This document shows positions 52,909 to 61,201 of a stretch of DNA of 64,000 nt, in pieces. Where the stretch lies: positions 62,001 to 126,000 of the forward strand of contig NZ_ANFM02000027.1 in assembly GCF_000333895.2 (NCBI RefSeq). The letters are read 5' to 3'. A program made the translations under genes and the position numbers. Source of the stretch: Grimontia indica. GTDB taxonomy: Bacteria; Pseudomonadota; Gammaproteobacteria; Enterobacterales; Vibrionaceae. The notes under the pieces were generated by a model. It was not told the origin of the DNA. It searched no databases and saw only the letters and a list, made by a program, of their open reading frames with translations. Each line of letters starts with the position of its first letter. Position 1 is the stretch's first letter.

Positions 52909-53694
52909 TTATCGCTTTACACACACGAAAATGGCATTGCCTGACGTGGTGTTCCACATCTCCAGCTTTTCGTAGTCGTGTTCAAACACAGTGACTTCGA
53001 AGTATGGATCAAGCAGTTCTTTTAGCTCGTTGAAGCTCACGGCGACCATTGGGTGGTCGTCATGCCACTCCTCGGTCACCTTGTCTGTGGTCTTTTCGAT
53101 GCTGAGTTTCAGTGCTTGTCTGTCGCCTTCACCGGAATAGAACCAGCCAGATTTAAAAGCAAACTCACTGCCTTCGTGCTGAACAATATGGCGCACGAAA
53201 GAGTTGTTGTTGATCAGGTTCTTTTCAACGGCGTTAAAACAGAACACACCACCAGGCTTAAGTGCTGCGTGAGCACTTCGAATACAAGCGCTGAGGTTTT
53301 CGATATTGCCACTGTAGTGGATCGAATAAAGAAAACAGGTGATGAGGTCATACGGCGCATCTACCACAAACTCACACATATTCTGCAGCGAGAATTGTGC
53401 TTCCGGACAGCGCAGTTTCGCTTGGTCCAGCATTGGCTGGTTCAGATCAAGACCATCGCTTGAAAAGCCAGTATCGATAAAATAACGAATGTGTGGGCCT
53501 GTACCACACGCCAGATCAAGATGACGTTTCCCTTGGTTACCAAACAGTTGATGAAGCCTGCGCACACAGTCACTTTGAGACTGATAGTTAATGTCTGCGC
53601 ACATCAGATCGTAATAACCCGAGAGATCTGTATACAGCGCATTTGATGATGGAGTAATCACGTAAAACACACCGAAATAAAAGAGGTGGCGCAT
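52909..53694 (-). CDS. Class I SAM-dependent methyltransferase
   Basis: Up to 261 residues. Motif I is LDLACGTGPHIRYF (about 59-72), motif II GLDLNQPMLDQAK, motif IV region YDLITCFLYSIHYSGN (about 114-129), and post-motif LKPGGVFCFNAVEK. The C-terminal part is beta-rich. The substrate is unknown. The start is uncertain: GTG at 53661 gives a product beginning ITPSSNALYTDLSGYYDLM, close to the usual length, while ATG 53694 gives 11 extra hydrophobic residues. The gene is convergent with the lipoprotein gene and has its own upstream region. Confidence 0.8.
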   Translation of the reverse strand: MRHLFYFGVFYVITPSSNALYTDLSGYYDLMCADINYQSQSDCVRRLHQLFGNQGKRHLDLACGTGPHIRYFIDTGFSSDGLDLNQPMLDQAKLRCPEAQFSLQNMCEFVVDAPYDLITCFLYSIHYSGNIENLSACIRSAHAALKPGGVFCFNAVEKNLINNNSFVRHIVQHEGSEFAFKSGWFYSGEGDRQALKLSIEKTTDKVTEEWHDDHPMVAVSFNELKELLDPYFEVTVFEHDYEKLEMWNTTSGNAIFVCVKR

Positions 53695-53760
53695 CCTACA
53701 TCGGTTTTCATTTTAGTGCGATATAAATCACATCATGAATTTGTGCTGAAGCTGGAAAGA

Positions 53761-53788
53761 AAAAACGCCAGCAATGGCTGGCGTTTTA
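53761..53788. terminator. Terminator of the M50 protease gene
   Basis: AAAAACGCCAGC-AAT-GGCTGGCGTTTTA, a strong stem 17 bp after the protease stop, on the minus strand; the T run on that strand is AAAAA on plus. Confidence 0.85.
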
Positions 53789-53804
53789 TGAGAAGTGCTT
53801 TCAG

Positions 53805-54887
53805 TTAGCTCTGTAGAATCAATAGCGGCAGTGCCAACATCTCGTCGCCTTTGGTGGCGAAGTAGATAATCACGCCGACCAAAGCGGCAACCGTTGAGAA
53901 ATACCACACGGTACTGAAGATTTGGCCGTAACGGCTCAGCGGCAACAGATGCGAGTGATGACGGTATTTCCATTCGAAGATAATTTCAGCACTACCAATC
54001 AGCAACAGGAAGCCAAGCAGAGCCAATCCGAATGCGTAACTGACATATACCCCCACCGCCGCACCGGCAATACAGGCTACCAAGCCTGCAACGCTGTTCA
54101 TCGAAAAGCTGATGCTTTTGAGGATGTGTCCGCCATCAAGGGGCAAAATCGGTAGCAGGTTGAACAGGTTTAATAATGCATTAAAGGTCGCGAGACCGGC
54201 AAAGAACACATTCCCTGTTACCCAATAAGCCACGAGCGCCGCCAAAGACATAAACAGGCCGAAGGTTGGCCCCATGATGGAAATCACCACATCCTGCCAG
54301 CGCGTATTTATTTTCTCATCCGAAAGCGCCAATCCGCCCATAAACGGGATGAGGTAAATGCCTTTGGTTTTCATGCCAAAGTACTTCATGGCGCGGATGT
54401 GGCCGTATTCATGCACCACTAGGCAAGCAATCAACGCCAGGGCGAATTGCCAGGAGAACAACCAGGAATAGGCAGCGACACTTGCGCCCGCGAGTACCAC
54501 TTTGATGACCTTGGCACTCTTGAAGAGTTTCAAGCCCAGTGACGCCAGACCAATCAGGCTGAATTTCTGTTTGGCTTGAGGTTTCACTTCCGGCTGCTGG
54601 CGCTCTATGTCTTTTTCATTGCGCGAGCCAGACTCCACCACTTCTCCGTCGACCGCGACTTTGTAGTCGATGTTGAACGGCTGCCAACTGAGGCTGGAGG
54701 AGACATCGACGGTAATGATTTGGTCGTTGGCCGTCAGTTGGAAAGTGTGGACTTTCTCGCCGTCGTTATCGGCGCTTGCGGCGAGTTGAGAAACGAGTTG
54801 GTTGTCCCAGTAAAGTGCTTGCCAGCCCGCCAGCGATCCTTCAAGACGCAGAGGCTTACCGAGACAGGTGATGTTGAATAGTTCCAA
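53805..54887 (-). CDS. Site-2 protease-family membrane metalloprotease (M50)
   Basis: 360 residues: an N-terminal soluble beta-rich region (about 1-95), a linker, and a membrane part with about six helices. The zinc motif HEYGH (His159, Glu160, His163) and the third ligand Asp251 in LLPILPLDGGHILKS are complete, so it is a potentially active intramembrane protease. The conserved GLALSDEKINTRWQDVVISI follows. The N-terminal extension has no signal peptide and might be cytoplasmic regulatory. The start is TTG 54887, since no ATG with a ribosome binding site fits. No substrate or sigma/anti-sigma pair is nearby. Confidence 0.8.
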   Translation of the reverse strand: MELFNITCLGKPLRLEGSLAGWQALYWDNQLVSQLAASADNDGEKVHTFQLTANDQIITVDVSSSLSWQPFNIDYKVAVDGEVVESGSRNEKDIERQQPEVKPQAKQKFSLIGLASLGLKLFKSAKVIKVVLAGASVAAYSWLFSWQFALALIACLVVHEYGHIRAMKYFGMKTKGIYLIPFMGGLALSDEKINTRWQDVVISIMGPTFGLFMSLAALVAYWVTGNVFFAGLATFNALLNLFNLLPILPLDGGHILKSISFSMNSVAGLVACIAGAAVGVYVSYAFGLALLGFLLLIGSAEIIFEWKYRHHSHLLPLSRYGQIFSTVWYFSTVAALVGVIIYFATKGDEMLALPLLILQS

Positions 54888-54948
54888 AGTGTTAGTGCTT
54901 CATCAGAAAACGTTGGCGCTAATGTACCAGCATTAGCGCCGAATTTCT

Positions 54949-55959
54949 CTAACTCGAGTGGTTAGTCAATGAAGGCGCGACGATGATTTTGCGCGGGGCG
55001 GAATCACTTTTCTCTAACTGCTCAATCAAGCGTTTTGCGGCTTGTCGGCCAATTTCTTTGGCATCTGAATTCACAAACACGATGGGCGGCTCGGTGAGTT
55101 CCGCTTCTTGAACGGCATCAAAACCTACGATGGAGATTTCTTTATTGAAGATGGTGTCGTTCCCGACATTTCTGCCAAGTCGGAGAACGCCCTGCACCGC
55201 GCCGACTGCGGTTGACGAATAATGGCAAAGTACCGCACTGATTTGCGGATGGCTGGCAAGCAATGCTTCGACTGCTTTTGCTGCGGGTGCCTGGCCAGGT
55301 TCACATTCCACCACCCACTCCGGTTTAAATGGCAAACCAAACTGCATTAGCGTGCTGCAATAGCCGCCCACGCGTTCAGCGCGACAAAGTGAGCTACTTT
55401 TCCCACCGACATAAGCAATGCGACGATGACCTTGTTCAATCAGGTATTCCGTCGCCATTTTCGCCGCACTGGCGTTATCCGGCCCGACGTAATCAATCTG
55501 GTGATTGACCGATGCGCGTGAGATACACACCAACGGCAAGTTATGCGCTTTAAGCACATCCGCATCAACCTGCTGGTTTTCATTGGTCGGGCAGAAGGCA
55601 ATGCCGCCCACACCCTGACGCGCCATGGTCAGCATGCATTGTTCAAATTTTTCAGCATCACCACTTTGCGCCAGAAACACCATGTAGCCTTGTTTTTCGG
55701 TTTCTTCGCAAAGGCCGGCGGCGACTTGCGCGTAATAAGGGTCACTGATGTCTTTCAGGATCAGGCCAACAATTTCGCTGCTGTTGGAGCGAAGGTTAGC
55801 AGCAGCACGGTTTCGGACATAGCCAAGTTCAGTCACGGCTTTGTTGACCTTCTCAGCTGTATCCGGAGAGATACGTCCTTTGTTGCCCAAAACCATTGAG
55901 ACCGTGGTGACTGAGACGCCTGCGTGCTCAGCGACATCCGTGATCGTCACTTTCTTCAA
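54949..55959 (-). CDS. malI: LacI-family repressor MalI
   Basis: 336 residues: an N-terminal LacI helix-turn-helix (VTITDVAEHAGVSVTTVSMV at about 3-22) and hinge (NKAVTELGYVRNRAA), then a periplasmic-binding-type sensor domain. It is divergent from malX and malY, as in E. coli and vibrios, and represses them. Two near-identical operators with the core AAAACGTTTT lie between the genes. In E. coli the inducer of MalI is unknown. A 60-bp palindromic element remnant lies 21 bp upstream of the start, between malI and its operators. Confidence 0.88.
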   Translation of the reverse strand: MKKVTITDVAEHAGVSVTTVSMVLGNKGRISPDTAEKVNKAVTELGYVRNRAAANLRSNSSEIVGLILKDISDPYYAQVAAGLCEETEKQGYMVFLAQSGDAEKFEQCMLTMARQGVGGIAFCPTNENQQVDADVLKAHNLPLVCISRASVNHQIDYVGPDNASAAKMATEYLIEQGHRRIAYVGGKSSSLCRAERVGGYCSTLMQFGLPFKPEWVVECEPGQAPAAKAVEALLASHPQISAVLCHYSSTAVGAVQGVLRLGRNVGNDTIFNKEISIVGFDAVQEAELTEPPIVFVNSDAKEIGRQAAKRLIEQLEKSDSAPRKIIVAPSLTNHSS

Positions 55960-55980
55960 GTGAATTCCTTATTTGATATT

Positions 55981-56040
55981 TAATAACCAGACGACGTGAA
56001 AATGCAGGATTCAGCGAGCATCCTCATGTCTTTTGAATAT
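55981..56040. repeat. 60-bp miniature of the TATACCC-type element in the malI leader
   Basis: Left arm CCAGACGACGTGAAAATGCA, centre GGATTCAGCGA, right arm GCATCCTCATGTCTTTTGAA correspond to the two ends of the 266-bp element joined directly. Many mismatches show it is old. It separates the malI start from the MalI operators. Confidence 0.6.
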
Positions 56041-56057
56041 GGGGTTAGCGTGACATT

Positions 56058-56073
56058 AGTAAAACGTTTTACC
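56058..56073. promoter_or_regulatory. MalI operator 1
   Basis: AGTAAAACGTTTTACC holds the perfect palindrome GTAAAACGTTTTAC, matching the E. coli MalI site (GATAAAACGTTTTATC). Confidence 0.8.
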
Positions 56074-56157
56074 AAGAAAGGATACTGCTAAATTACCATT
56101 ATTTAAACCTGATCAAATTTGTGGATTAAGCATCGATGCGCAGATCACAAATGTTTT

Positions 56158-56173
56158 GATAAAACGTTTTACC
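56158..56173. promoter_or_regulatory. MalI operator 2
   Basis: GATAAAACGTTTTACC, the same core, 100 bp from operator 1. One site is near malI, the other near malX, so each promoter has its own. Confidence 0.8.
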
Positions 56174-56296
56174 AAAATTTTGTTTCCCTAATATGAGCGG
56201 CGAAAACACATAGTCCCGTGTGTGGGGCAGACAACCGATTCATGCTTTGGTTGAGGACTCCACACCAGTCATATGCTCATAATTCGGAGAGTTGTA

Positions 56297-57877
56297 ATGA
56301 CGAAGAAAGCCACCAAAACCACCATGTGGGAATTCCTCCAAAGTCTTGGTAAAACCTTTATGTTGCCTGTCGCGCTGTTGGCGTTCTCAGGTATTTTGCT
56401 CGGTGTGGGTAGCTCGCTGTCGAGTAATGCCATCCGCGAAGCGATTCCTTTCTTAGATAACACCCTGCTTCAATACCTGTTTATGTGGATGACCAAGATT
56501 GGCTTGGTGGCATTCATCTATCTACCAGTGATGTTCGCAATTGCGATTCCGCTGGGTCTGGCACGCGAAGAGAAAGGTGTCGCAGCCTTTGCAGGTTTCG
56601 TGGGTTATGCCGCGTTTAACCTGGCGATCAACTTCTTCCTGACCGTGAACGGCGTGCTGGGTGACGAGCTGGAACGCAAAGCCTATGGTGTGAAGAGCAT
56701 TATCGGCATTGAATCTATCGACACCGGTATTCTGGGTGCTGTGATGGTGGGTATCATCGTCGCCAAACTCCACCAGCGTTTCTACACCTTCAAGATGCCG
56801 GATGCACTGGCGTTCTTCGGTGGCGCACGTTTCGTTCCCATCATTTCAGCAATCACGCTGGGTGTCGTGGGTGTATTGATCCCATTCGTATGGCCTTACT
56901 TTGCGGCAGGCATCAACGGTATCGGTAACCTGATTGCAGGTGCTGGCGCGTTCGGTCCGTTCCTGTTTGGTACTGGTGAACGTCTGCTGCTGCCTGTTGG
57001 CCTTCACCACATTCTGGTTGCGCTGATCCGCTTTACTGAAGCGGGTGGCACCATGGAAGTGTGTGGTCAGACAGTCTCTGGCGCGCTGAACATTTTCTAC
57101 TCTGAACTGGCGTGTGCAGACACCAACGGCTTCAGTCCTGAAGTGACCGCATTCCTGTCTCAAGGCAAGATGCCAGCATTCCTAGGTGGTCTGCCGGGTG
57201 CAGCACTGGCGATGTACCACTGTGCGAAACCTGAAAACCGCAGCAAGATTAAAGCGCTGCTGATCTCTGGTGTGGTGGCGTGTGTGGTTGGCGGTATCAC
57301 GGAGCCTCTGGAATTCCTGTTCCTGTTCGTGGCACCGGCACTGTACTTCATCCACGCTATCCTGACTGGCCTTGGCTTCATGGTTATGGGTCTGCTGGAT
57401 GTGACTATCGGCAACACCGACGGCAACATCATCGACTTCCTGGTGTTCGGTGTTCTGCAAGGCACAGCAACCAAGTGGTATCTGGTTCCAGTCGTGGCAG
57501 GCGCATGGTTTGCGGTTTACTACACCGTGTTCAAGTTCGCGATTACCAAGTTCAACCTGAAAACCCCGGGCCGTGAAGTGGATACTGCAGAAGTAGACTC
57601 AGAACTGGAAGCAGCGTTCATCAACGAATCTGGTAAAGGTGCAGCGATTCTGGCAGCACTGGGCGGCAAAGAGAACATCACCGCGCTGGACAACTGCATT
57701 ACCCGCCTGCGTCTGTCTGTCGACAACATGGAACTGGTAGATGCAGACAAGCTGAAATCATACGGTGCGCTGGGTGTGGTTAAGTTGGACGCTCACAACC
57801 TGCAAGTCGTGATTGGTACTCAGGTTCACCTGGTGAAAAATGAAATGCAGGCACTGATGACCGCAACAGCAAGCTAA
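56297..57877 (+). CDS. malX: PTS maltose/glucose-specific EIICB component MalX
   Basis: 526 residues: an EIIC membrane domain (about 10-410, roughly ten helices; GTGERLLLPVGLHHILVALI and EPLEFLFLFVAPALYFIHAI are characteristic) and a C-terminal EIIB domain (about 440-525) with the phosphorylated Cys467 in ALDNCITRLRLSV. The EIIA is missing and is probably supplied by the glucose EIIA (Crr). The ATG at 56297 follows GGAGAG; the earlier frame from 56273 is rejected. It forms an operon with malY, controlled by MalI. Confidence 0.92.
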   Translation: MTKKATKTTMWEFLQSLGKTFMLPVALLAFSGILLGVGSSLSSNAIREAIPFLDNTLLQYLFMWMTKIGLVAFIYLPVMFAIAIPLGLAREEKGVAAFAGFVGYAAFNLAINFFLTVNGVLGDELERKAYGVKSIIGIESIDTGILGAVMVGIIVAKLHQRFYTFKMPDALAFFGGARFVPIISAITLGVVGVLIPFVWPYFAAGINGIGNLIAGAGAFGPFLFGTGERLLLPVGLHHILVALIRFTEAGGTMEVCGQTVSGALNIFYSELACADTNGFSPEVTAFLSQGKMPAFLGGLPGAALAMYHCAKPENRSKIKALLISGVVACVVGGITEPLEFLFLFVAPALYFIHAILTGLGFMVMGLLDVTIGNTDGNIIDFLVFGVLQGTATKWYLVPVVAGAWFAVYYTVFKFAITKFNLKTPGREVDTAEVDSELEAAFINESGKGAAILAALGGKENITALDNCITRLRLSVDNMELVDADKLKSYGALGVVKLDAHNLQVVIGTQVHLVKNEMQALMTATAS

Positions 57878-57891
57878 TCTGTTATCCCCCT

Positions 57892-57924
57892 AAACCCCCG
57901 CAACTTAATAAGTCGGGGGTTTTC
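57892..57924 (+). terminator. Hairpin between malX and malY
   Basis: AACCCCCG pairs with CGGGGGTT across a 13-base loop, followed by TTTTCC. It lies 14 bp after malX and may reduce malY transcription relative to malX. Confidence 0.65.
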
Positions 57925-57963
57925 CTGTTTGTCTAGAACATAAAAAACGGCAAGAAGGCACAC

Positions 57964-59133
57964 ATGACATTTAATTTTAATACCCCCATTGACCGCATGG
58001 GCACCTACTGCACTCAATGGGACTATGTGCAGGACAGATTCGGCAAAGCAGGGCTGCTGCCATTCACGATTTCAGACATGGACTTCGCAGCGCCAGCACC
58101 TGTGATGGAAGCCTTGAAAGCGCGCTTGGAACATCCTGTTTTGGGCTATTCGCGCTGGAATCACGATGACTTTAAAGGCGCGATTGAAAGCTGGTATCAA
58201 CGCCGCTTCGACGTGCAAATCGACAAAGACACCATCGTTTACGGCCCCTCAGTGATTTACATCATCGCCAAGCTGATTGAAAAGTGGAGCCATGCAGGTG
58301 ATGGCGTGGTATTCCAAACGCCCGCTTACGATGCGTTCGACAAGTTGGTGGAAGGGGCAGGGCGTCGTTGTGTGCGAAACCCACTCGTCAAAACAGAATC
58401 CAGCTGGGAAATAAACTGGGACTTGCTGGAAGCGCAATTGGCAGAAGCGGACACCACGATTTTCTTGCTGTGCAGCCCACACAACCCAACCGGTCGTGTT
58501 TGGAAAAAGGGGGAGTTGCAGCGCATCGCAACGCTTTGCGATGAGCATGATGTGGCGCTAATCTCCGACGAAATCCATATGGATGTCGCCTTCAAAGCGC
58601 ATACCCCCTGGACGGGCTTTGGCACGACTCAGCGTTGGGCGTTGGTGACCTCAGCTTCCAAGTCTTTCAACATTCCGGCATTGAATGGCGCTTACGCGTT
58701 TATTGCCGAAGACAAAGTGCGTAATGATTACCTGTTCAAACTGAAAGAAGTGGATGGGCTGTCATCGCCTTCAATTCTCGGCGTGATAGGGATGATGGCT
58801 GCTTACAATCACGGTGAAGAATGGCTCAATGCTTTGAATGCTTACGTGCGTGAAAGCCATGAGCTTGTGCGCGACACACTCAGTGTGTTTCCTGAACTGA
58901 ACTATGTGGTGCCTGATGCGACGTATTTGGCGTGGATTGATTTGTCACCTCTAAACCTAGATATGCAAAAGCTACAGAGCGATCTGATCGAACACTTCAA
59001 TGTCGCCATTATGGACGGCAGCGTTTATGGCGAGTCGGGTGAAGGCTATGTCCGCCTGAATCTGGGCTGTCCGCGTTCGAAAGTGGAAGCGGGATTGAAG
59101 GCGCTGGTTGGGGCGATAAGGCGACAACGCTAA
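57964..59133 (+). CDS. malY: PLP-dependent cystathionine beta-lyase/MalY
   Basis: 389 residues of the fold-type I aminotransferase superfamily, MalY/PatB branch. The PLP Lys233 is in SASKSFNIPALNGAYAFI; other residues are CSPHNPTGRVWKKGEL (about 159) and ISDEIHMDVAF (about 200). MalY cleaves cystathionine or other beta-C-S compounds and in E. coli also represses the maltose regulon by binding MalT. It follows malX by 86 bp, with a hairpin in the gap, and ends with a terminator at 59168. Confidence 0.92.
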   Translation: MTFNFNTPIDRMGTYCTQWDYVQDRFGKAGLLPFTISDMDFAAPAPVMEALKARLEHPVLGYSRWNHDDFKGAIESWYQRRFDVQIDKDTIVYGPSVIYIIAKLIEKWSHAGDGVVFQTPAYDAFDKLVEGAGRRCVRNPLVKTESSWEINWDLLEAQLAEADTTIFLLCSPHNPTGRVWKKGELQRIATLCDEHDVALISDEIHMDVAFKAHTPWTGFGTTQRWALVTSASKSFNIPALNGAYAFIAEDKVRNDYLFKLKEVDGLSSPSILGVIGMMAAYNHGEEWLNALNAYVRESHELVRDTLSVFPELNYVVPDATYLAWIDLSPLNLDMQKLQSDLIEHFNVAIMDGSVYGESGEGYVRLNLGCPRSKVEAGLKALVGAIRRQR

Positions 59134-59167
59134 ACCAAACTCAAATCAACAATTGTCTTTTGGAATG

Positions 59168-59188
59168 GCTCACTTCGGTGAGCTTTTC
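59168..59188 (+). terminator. Terminator after malY
   Basis: GCTCAC-TTCG-GTGAGC followed by TTTTCTT; a short stem with a stable UUCG tetraloop. Confidence 0.75.
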
Positions 59189-59270
59189 TTATTAAATCGA
59201 CGCGTAAGGGGTTGGAACATGGCTATACCCATATATTATTTCTACAAAAGGAAATAAATAACACGGATGA

Positions 59271-59744
59271 ATGACAATGAAGAAGATTACCCTTGGCTTG
59301 TTTCTGGTAACCATACTTGCTGGTTGCTCTGGTCCCAAATACAAAGCGACGCCAATCAGCGAAGCGAATCAAAGCACCGAGGTTACCATCGTAGAGCACC
59401 CAGCGACCCGCAGTGTGTTTCTCGATAACATGCTGACGTGGTGTATGGATGAAGGCAAAAAATGCAAAGTGGCGAAACCCAATACCACGCCCGATCCAAG
59501 TGAACTGACCCTGACATATATCTCCCGCTGGAGTTGGGATATTCGAACCTTTGTTGCTGATGCGAAAATCAAAGCCTACAAGAATGATGCCCAAGTAGGA
59601 GAAGTAGAATTTAAAGCGCCGAACCACGCTACATTCTCGAAGTATGGTGATGACAACAAACGTATTCAGGCCATGATGGATATATTGTTTGGGCGAATAA
59701 CCGTTTCTGAAGCGCAACAGAAGTTGAGCGCCGGAGAGTACTGA
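59271..59744 (+). CDS. Small lipoprotein of unknown function
   Basis: 157 residues; lipobox LAGC (Cys19). Two Cys (Cys58, Cys65) lie in TWCMDEGKKCKVAKPN, and a conserved LTYISRWSWDIRTFVADAKI follows; the C-terminus reads IQAMMDILFGRITVSEAQQK. This resembles a lipoprotein family of marine gammaproteobacteria (Sbal_3080-type), whose function is unknown. AAGGAAATAAATAAC lies upstream; two start codons (59271, 59277) are possible. A strong terminator follows. Confidence 0.7.
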   Translation: MTMKKITLGLFLVTILAGCSGPKYKATPISEANQSTEVTIVEHPATRSVFLDNMLTWCMDEGKKCKVAKPNTTPDPSELTLTYISRWSWDIRTFVADAKIKAYKNDAQVGEVEFKAPNHATFSKYGDDNKRIQAMMDILFGRITVSEAQQKLSAGEY

Positions 59745-59745
59745 A

Positions 59746-59775
59746 GAAAAAGCCCGCAATTGCGGGCTTTTTCTC
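59746..59775. terminator. Terminator after the small lipoprotein gene
   Basis: GAAAAAGCCCGC-AATT-GCGGGCTTTTTC, a 12-bp perfect stem with T run. Confidence 0.9.
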
Positions 59776-59830
59776 GCCTGCAGCCTTTTAGCGACCGATT
59801 TTACCGCACTCTTCCAGTAGAAAATCATCG

Positions 59831-59880
59831 AGTGCTATCAACAGCGAGACACTTGGTTACGACATTTAATGCATATAGTG
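59831..59880 (+). promoter_or_regulatory. Conserved leader upstream of the first GTPase gene
   Basis: TGCTATCAACAGCGAGACA then, 21 bases on, ATGCATATAGT. The same blocks occur before the second GTPase gene (61051-61099: TGCTATCAAGAGCGAGACA ... TTGCGTATAGT). TATAGT could be the -10 of a shared promoter; the first block is outside the usual -35 spacing and may be an activator site. Confidence 0.5.
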
Positions 59881-59926
59881 GTGGATGGTTCCGTTGTGAA
59901 TCTGATTGAAGAGGAGAACCACCACC

Positions 59927-60955
59927 ATGCAGGGAAACCACTATGTCGATACTCAGTTGTTCAAAAAACTGAGCGCCTTAAAAGATGAGAATGCCAATTC
60001 ATCTGTGTCCGACTATACCTTCTTTGACCGCGTGCTTAGCCAGGTCGAAAACAGCGTCGAAATGGAACATGGGTACAAAGCGAGATTGAAGCGTCGCCTT
60101 CAGGTGCTTGCCGATGAATCATTAAACGTTCTTGTGCTCGGCTCGCCCCAAACAGGCAAGTCCGCCATGTTGTCAGCAATGTTTGGAGAGAGGGATTGGT
60201 CTCGCTCGGCGAACGAGATTCAGCGAACAGAACTCAACCGAGTGACGCTTTGGGAAGCCAACCTTCCGGACTACAGCCCAGAATCTAAGCCGCTAATACA
60301 AGAACTGTCTGCGTTGTTGTCTGAAACCGATGACCATAACAAACCACTGATTGATCTGGTCATGGTGGTGCTTGATGCCTCCTCCAGCAACATTGACGAT
60401 AGTTACCTCGATATCTGCCGCACGATCATCCCCATGATGGGCAGAAACGCTGATGGTCGATTGATGGTACTTTTCAGCAAGTGCGACAAAGTTGCTCATG
60501 CCATTCGTGGAGAGTACGTAAAAGATGTGATGCCGATGGATGCAGAGATCTGGTTAGATTGCACGGCTGCCACGCTTCGGTATCGACTGATTGACAACGT
60601 AGGTGTTCAGACCCGTCCTTTGGCTTTCAGCGCCGAAGCGGGAGAGTCCCCAAGTGGTCGTCCTTTCAACCTGCTTAAACTTCTGGCCCGCACCATGGAA
60701 ACCTTGCCGGAAGATAAATCACTCACCTTGTTCAACCATGTCTTCAGTCGTGGAGATGACCACTGGCGTGAGCATGATGACAATTTGCTGTATCTGCAGC
60801 TCATTGAAAATGCCTGCTTCGATGCCATCCATCTTGGCGCGCACGATGGTGATCGCTTTGGCGGTCAGCTAGGTGCGTTTTTGGGGCGTCATGGCCGTGC
60901 GCTTGGAAACATTGTTTCAGACGAAATCCGTAGTCAATTGGGTATTTCCATATAA
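59927..60955 (+). CDS. P-loop GTPase-like protein, paralogue 1
   Basis: 342 residues. Walker A GSPQTGKS (72-79). The G3 (DxxG) motif is absent (the region reads NLPDYSPES) and the G4 motif is SKCD (184-187) instead of NKxD, so guanine specificity and hydrolysis may be altered. The second half has no other domain, but the C-terminus has the pattern RFGGQLGAFLGRHGRALGN, shared with the second GTPase. No membrane segment. The ATG at 59927 follows GAAGAGGAG. The related gene 2 lies 247 bp downstream on the same strand. The layout recalls the YeeP/YkfA 50S-binding-type GTPases, but that is only a fold-level resemblance. Confidence 0.7.
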   Translation: MQGNHYVDTQLFKKLSALKDENANSSVSDYTFFDRVLSQVENSVEMEHGYKARLKRRLQVLADESLNVLVLGSPQTGKSAMLSAMFGERDWSRSANEIQRTELNRVTLWEANLPDYSPESKPLIQELSALLSETDDHNKPLIDLVMVVLDASSSNIDDSYLDICRTIIPMMGRNADGRLMVLFSKCDKVAHAIRGEYVKDVMPMDAEIWLDCTAATLRYRLIDNVGVQTRPLAFSAEAGESPSGRPFNLLKLLARTMETLPEDKSLTLFNHVFSRGDDHWREHDDNLLYLQLIENACFDAIHLGAHDGDRFGGQLGAFLGRHGRALGNIVSDEIRSQLGISI

Positions 60956-60962
60956 ATCTCCA

Positions 60963-60990
60963 AAAGGGCTCGCAACTTCGTGAGCCCTTA
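60963..60990 (+). terminator. Terminator after GTPase gene 1
   Basis: AAGGGCTC-N10-GAGCCCTT followed by AACTTCTC; 8-bp stem without a long T run. Confidence 0.6.
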
Positions 60991-61050
60991 ACTTCTCTAG
61001 TTTCATCAGCTTCAAACCGCACATCATTCCGTAAGTAAACAAATTGTTAA

Positions 61051-61099
61051 ATGCTATCAAGAGCGAGACAAATCGCCACTTGTGCATTGCGTATAGTTG
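61051..61099 (+). promoter_or_regulatory. Conserved leader upstream of the second GTPase gene
   Basis: TGCTATCAAGAGCGAGACA and TTGCGTATAGT, matching the two blocks before GTPase gene 1 (59831-59880). The rest of the two leaders is not similar, so these blocks are probably functional. Confidence 0.5.
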
Positions 61100-61126
61100 C
61101 AGATGATAAATTGGTTACGTGAATGG

Positions 61127-61175
61127 TAATACCCAAGCTGACAGGAAGTCGCTGGCGTGAAAAACGCTTGGGTAT
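61127..61175. repeat. Short inverted repeat with ACCCAAGC ends
   Basis: TAATACCCAAGC and GCTTGGGTATA enclose 27 bases, 26 bp upstream of the GTPase gene 2 start. The ends resemble the TATACCC termini of the 266-bp element, so this may be another miniature, or an operator. Confidence 0.4.
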
Positions 61176-61201
61176 AGGAAGTATTTACCGAGGACATACC
61201 C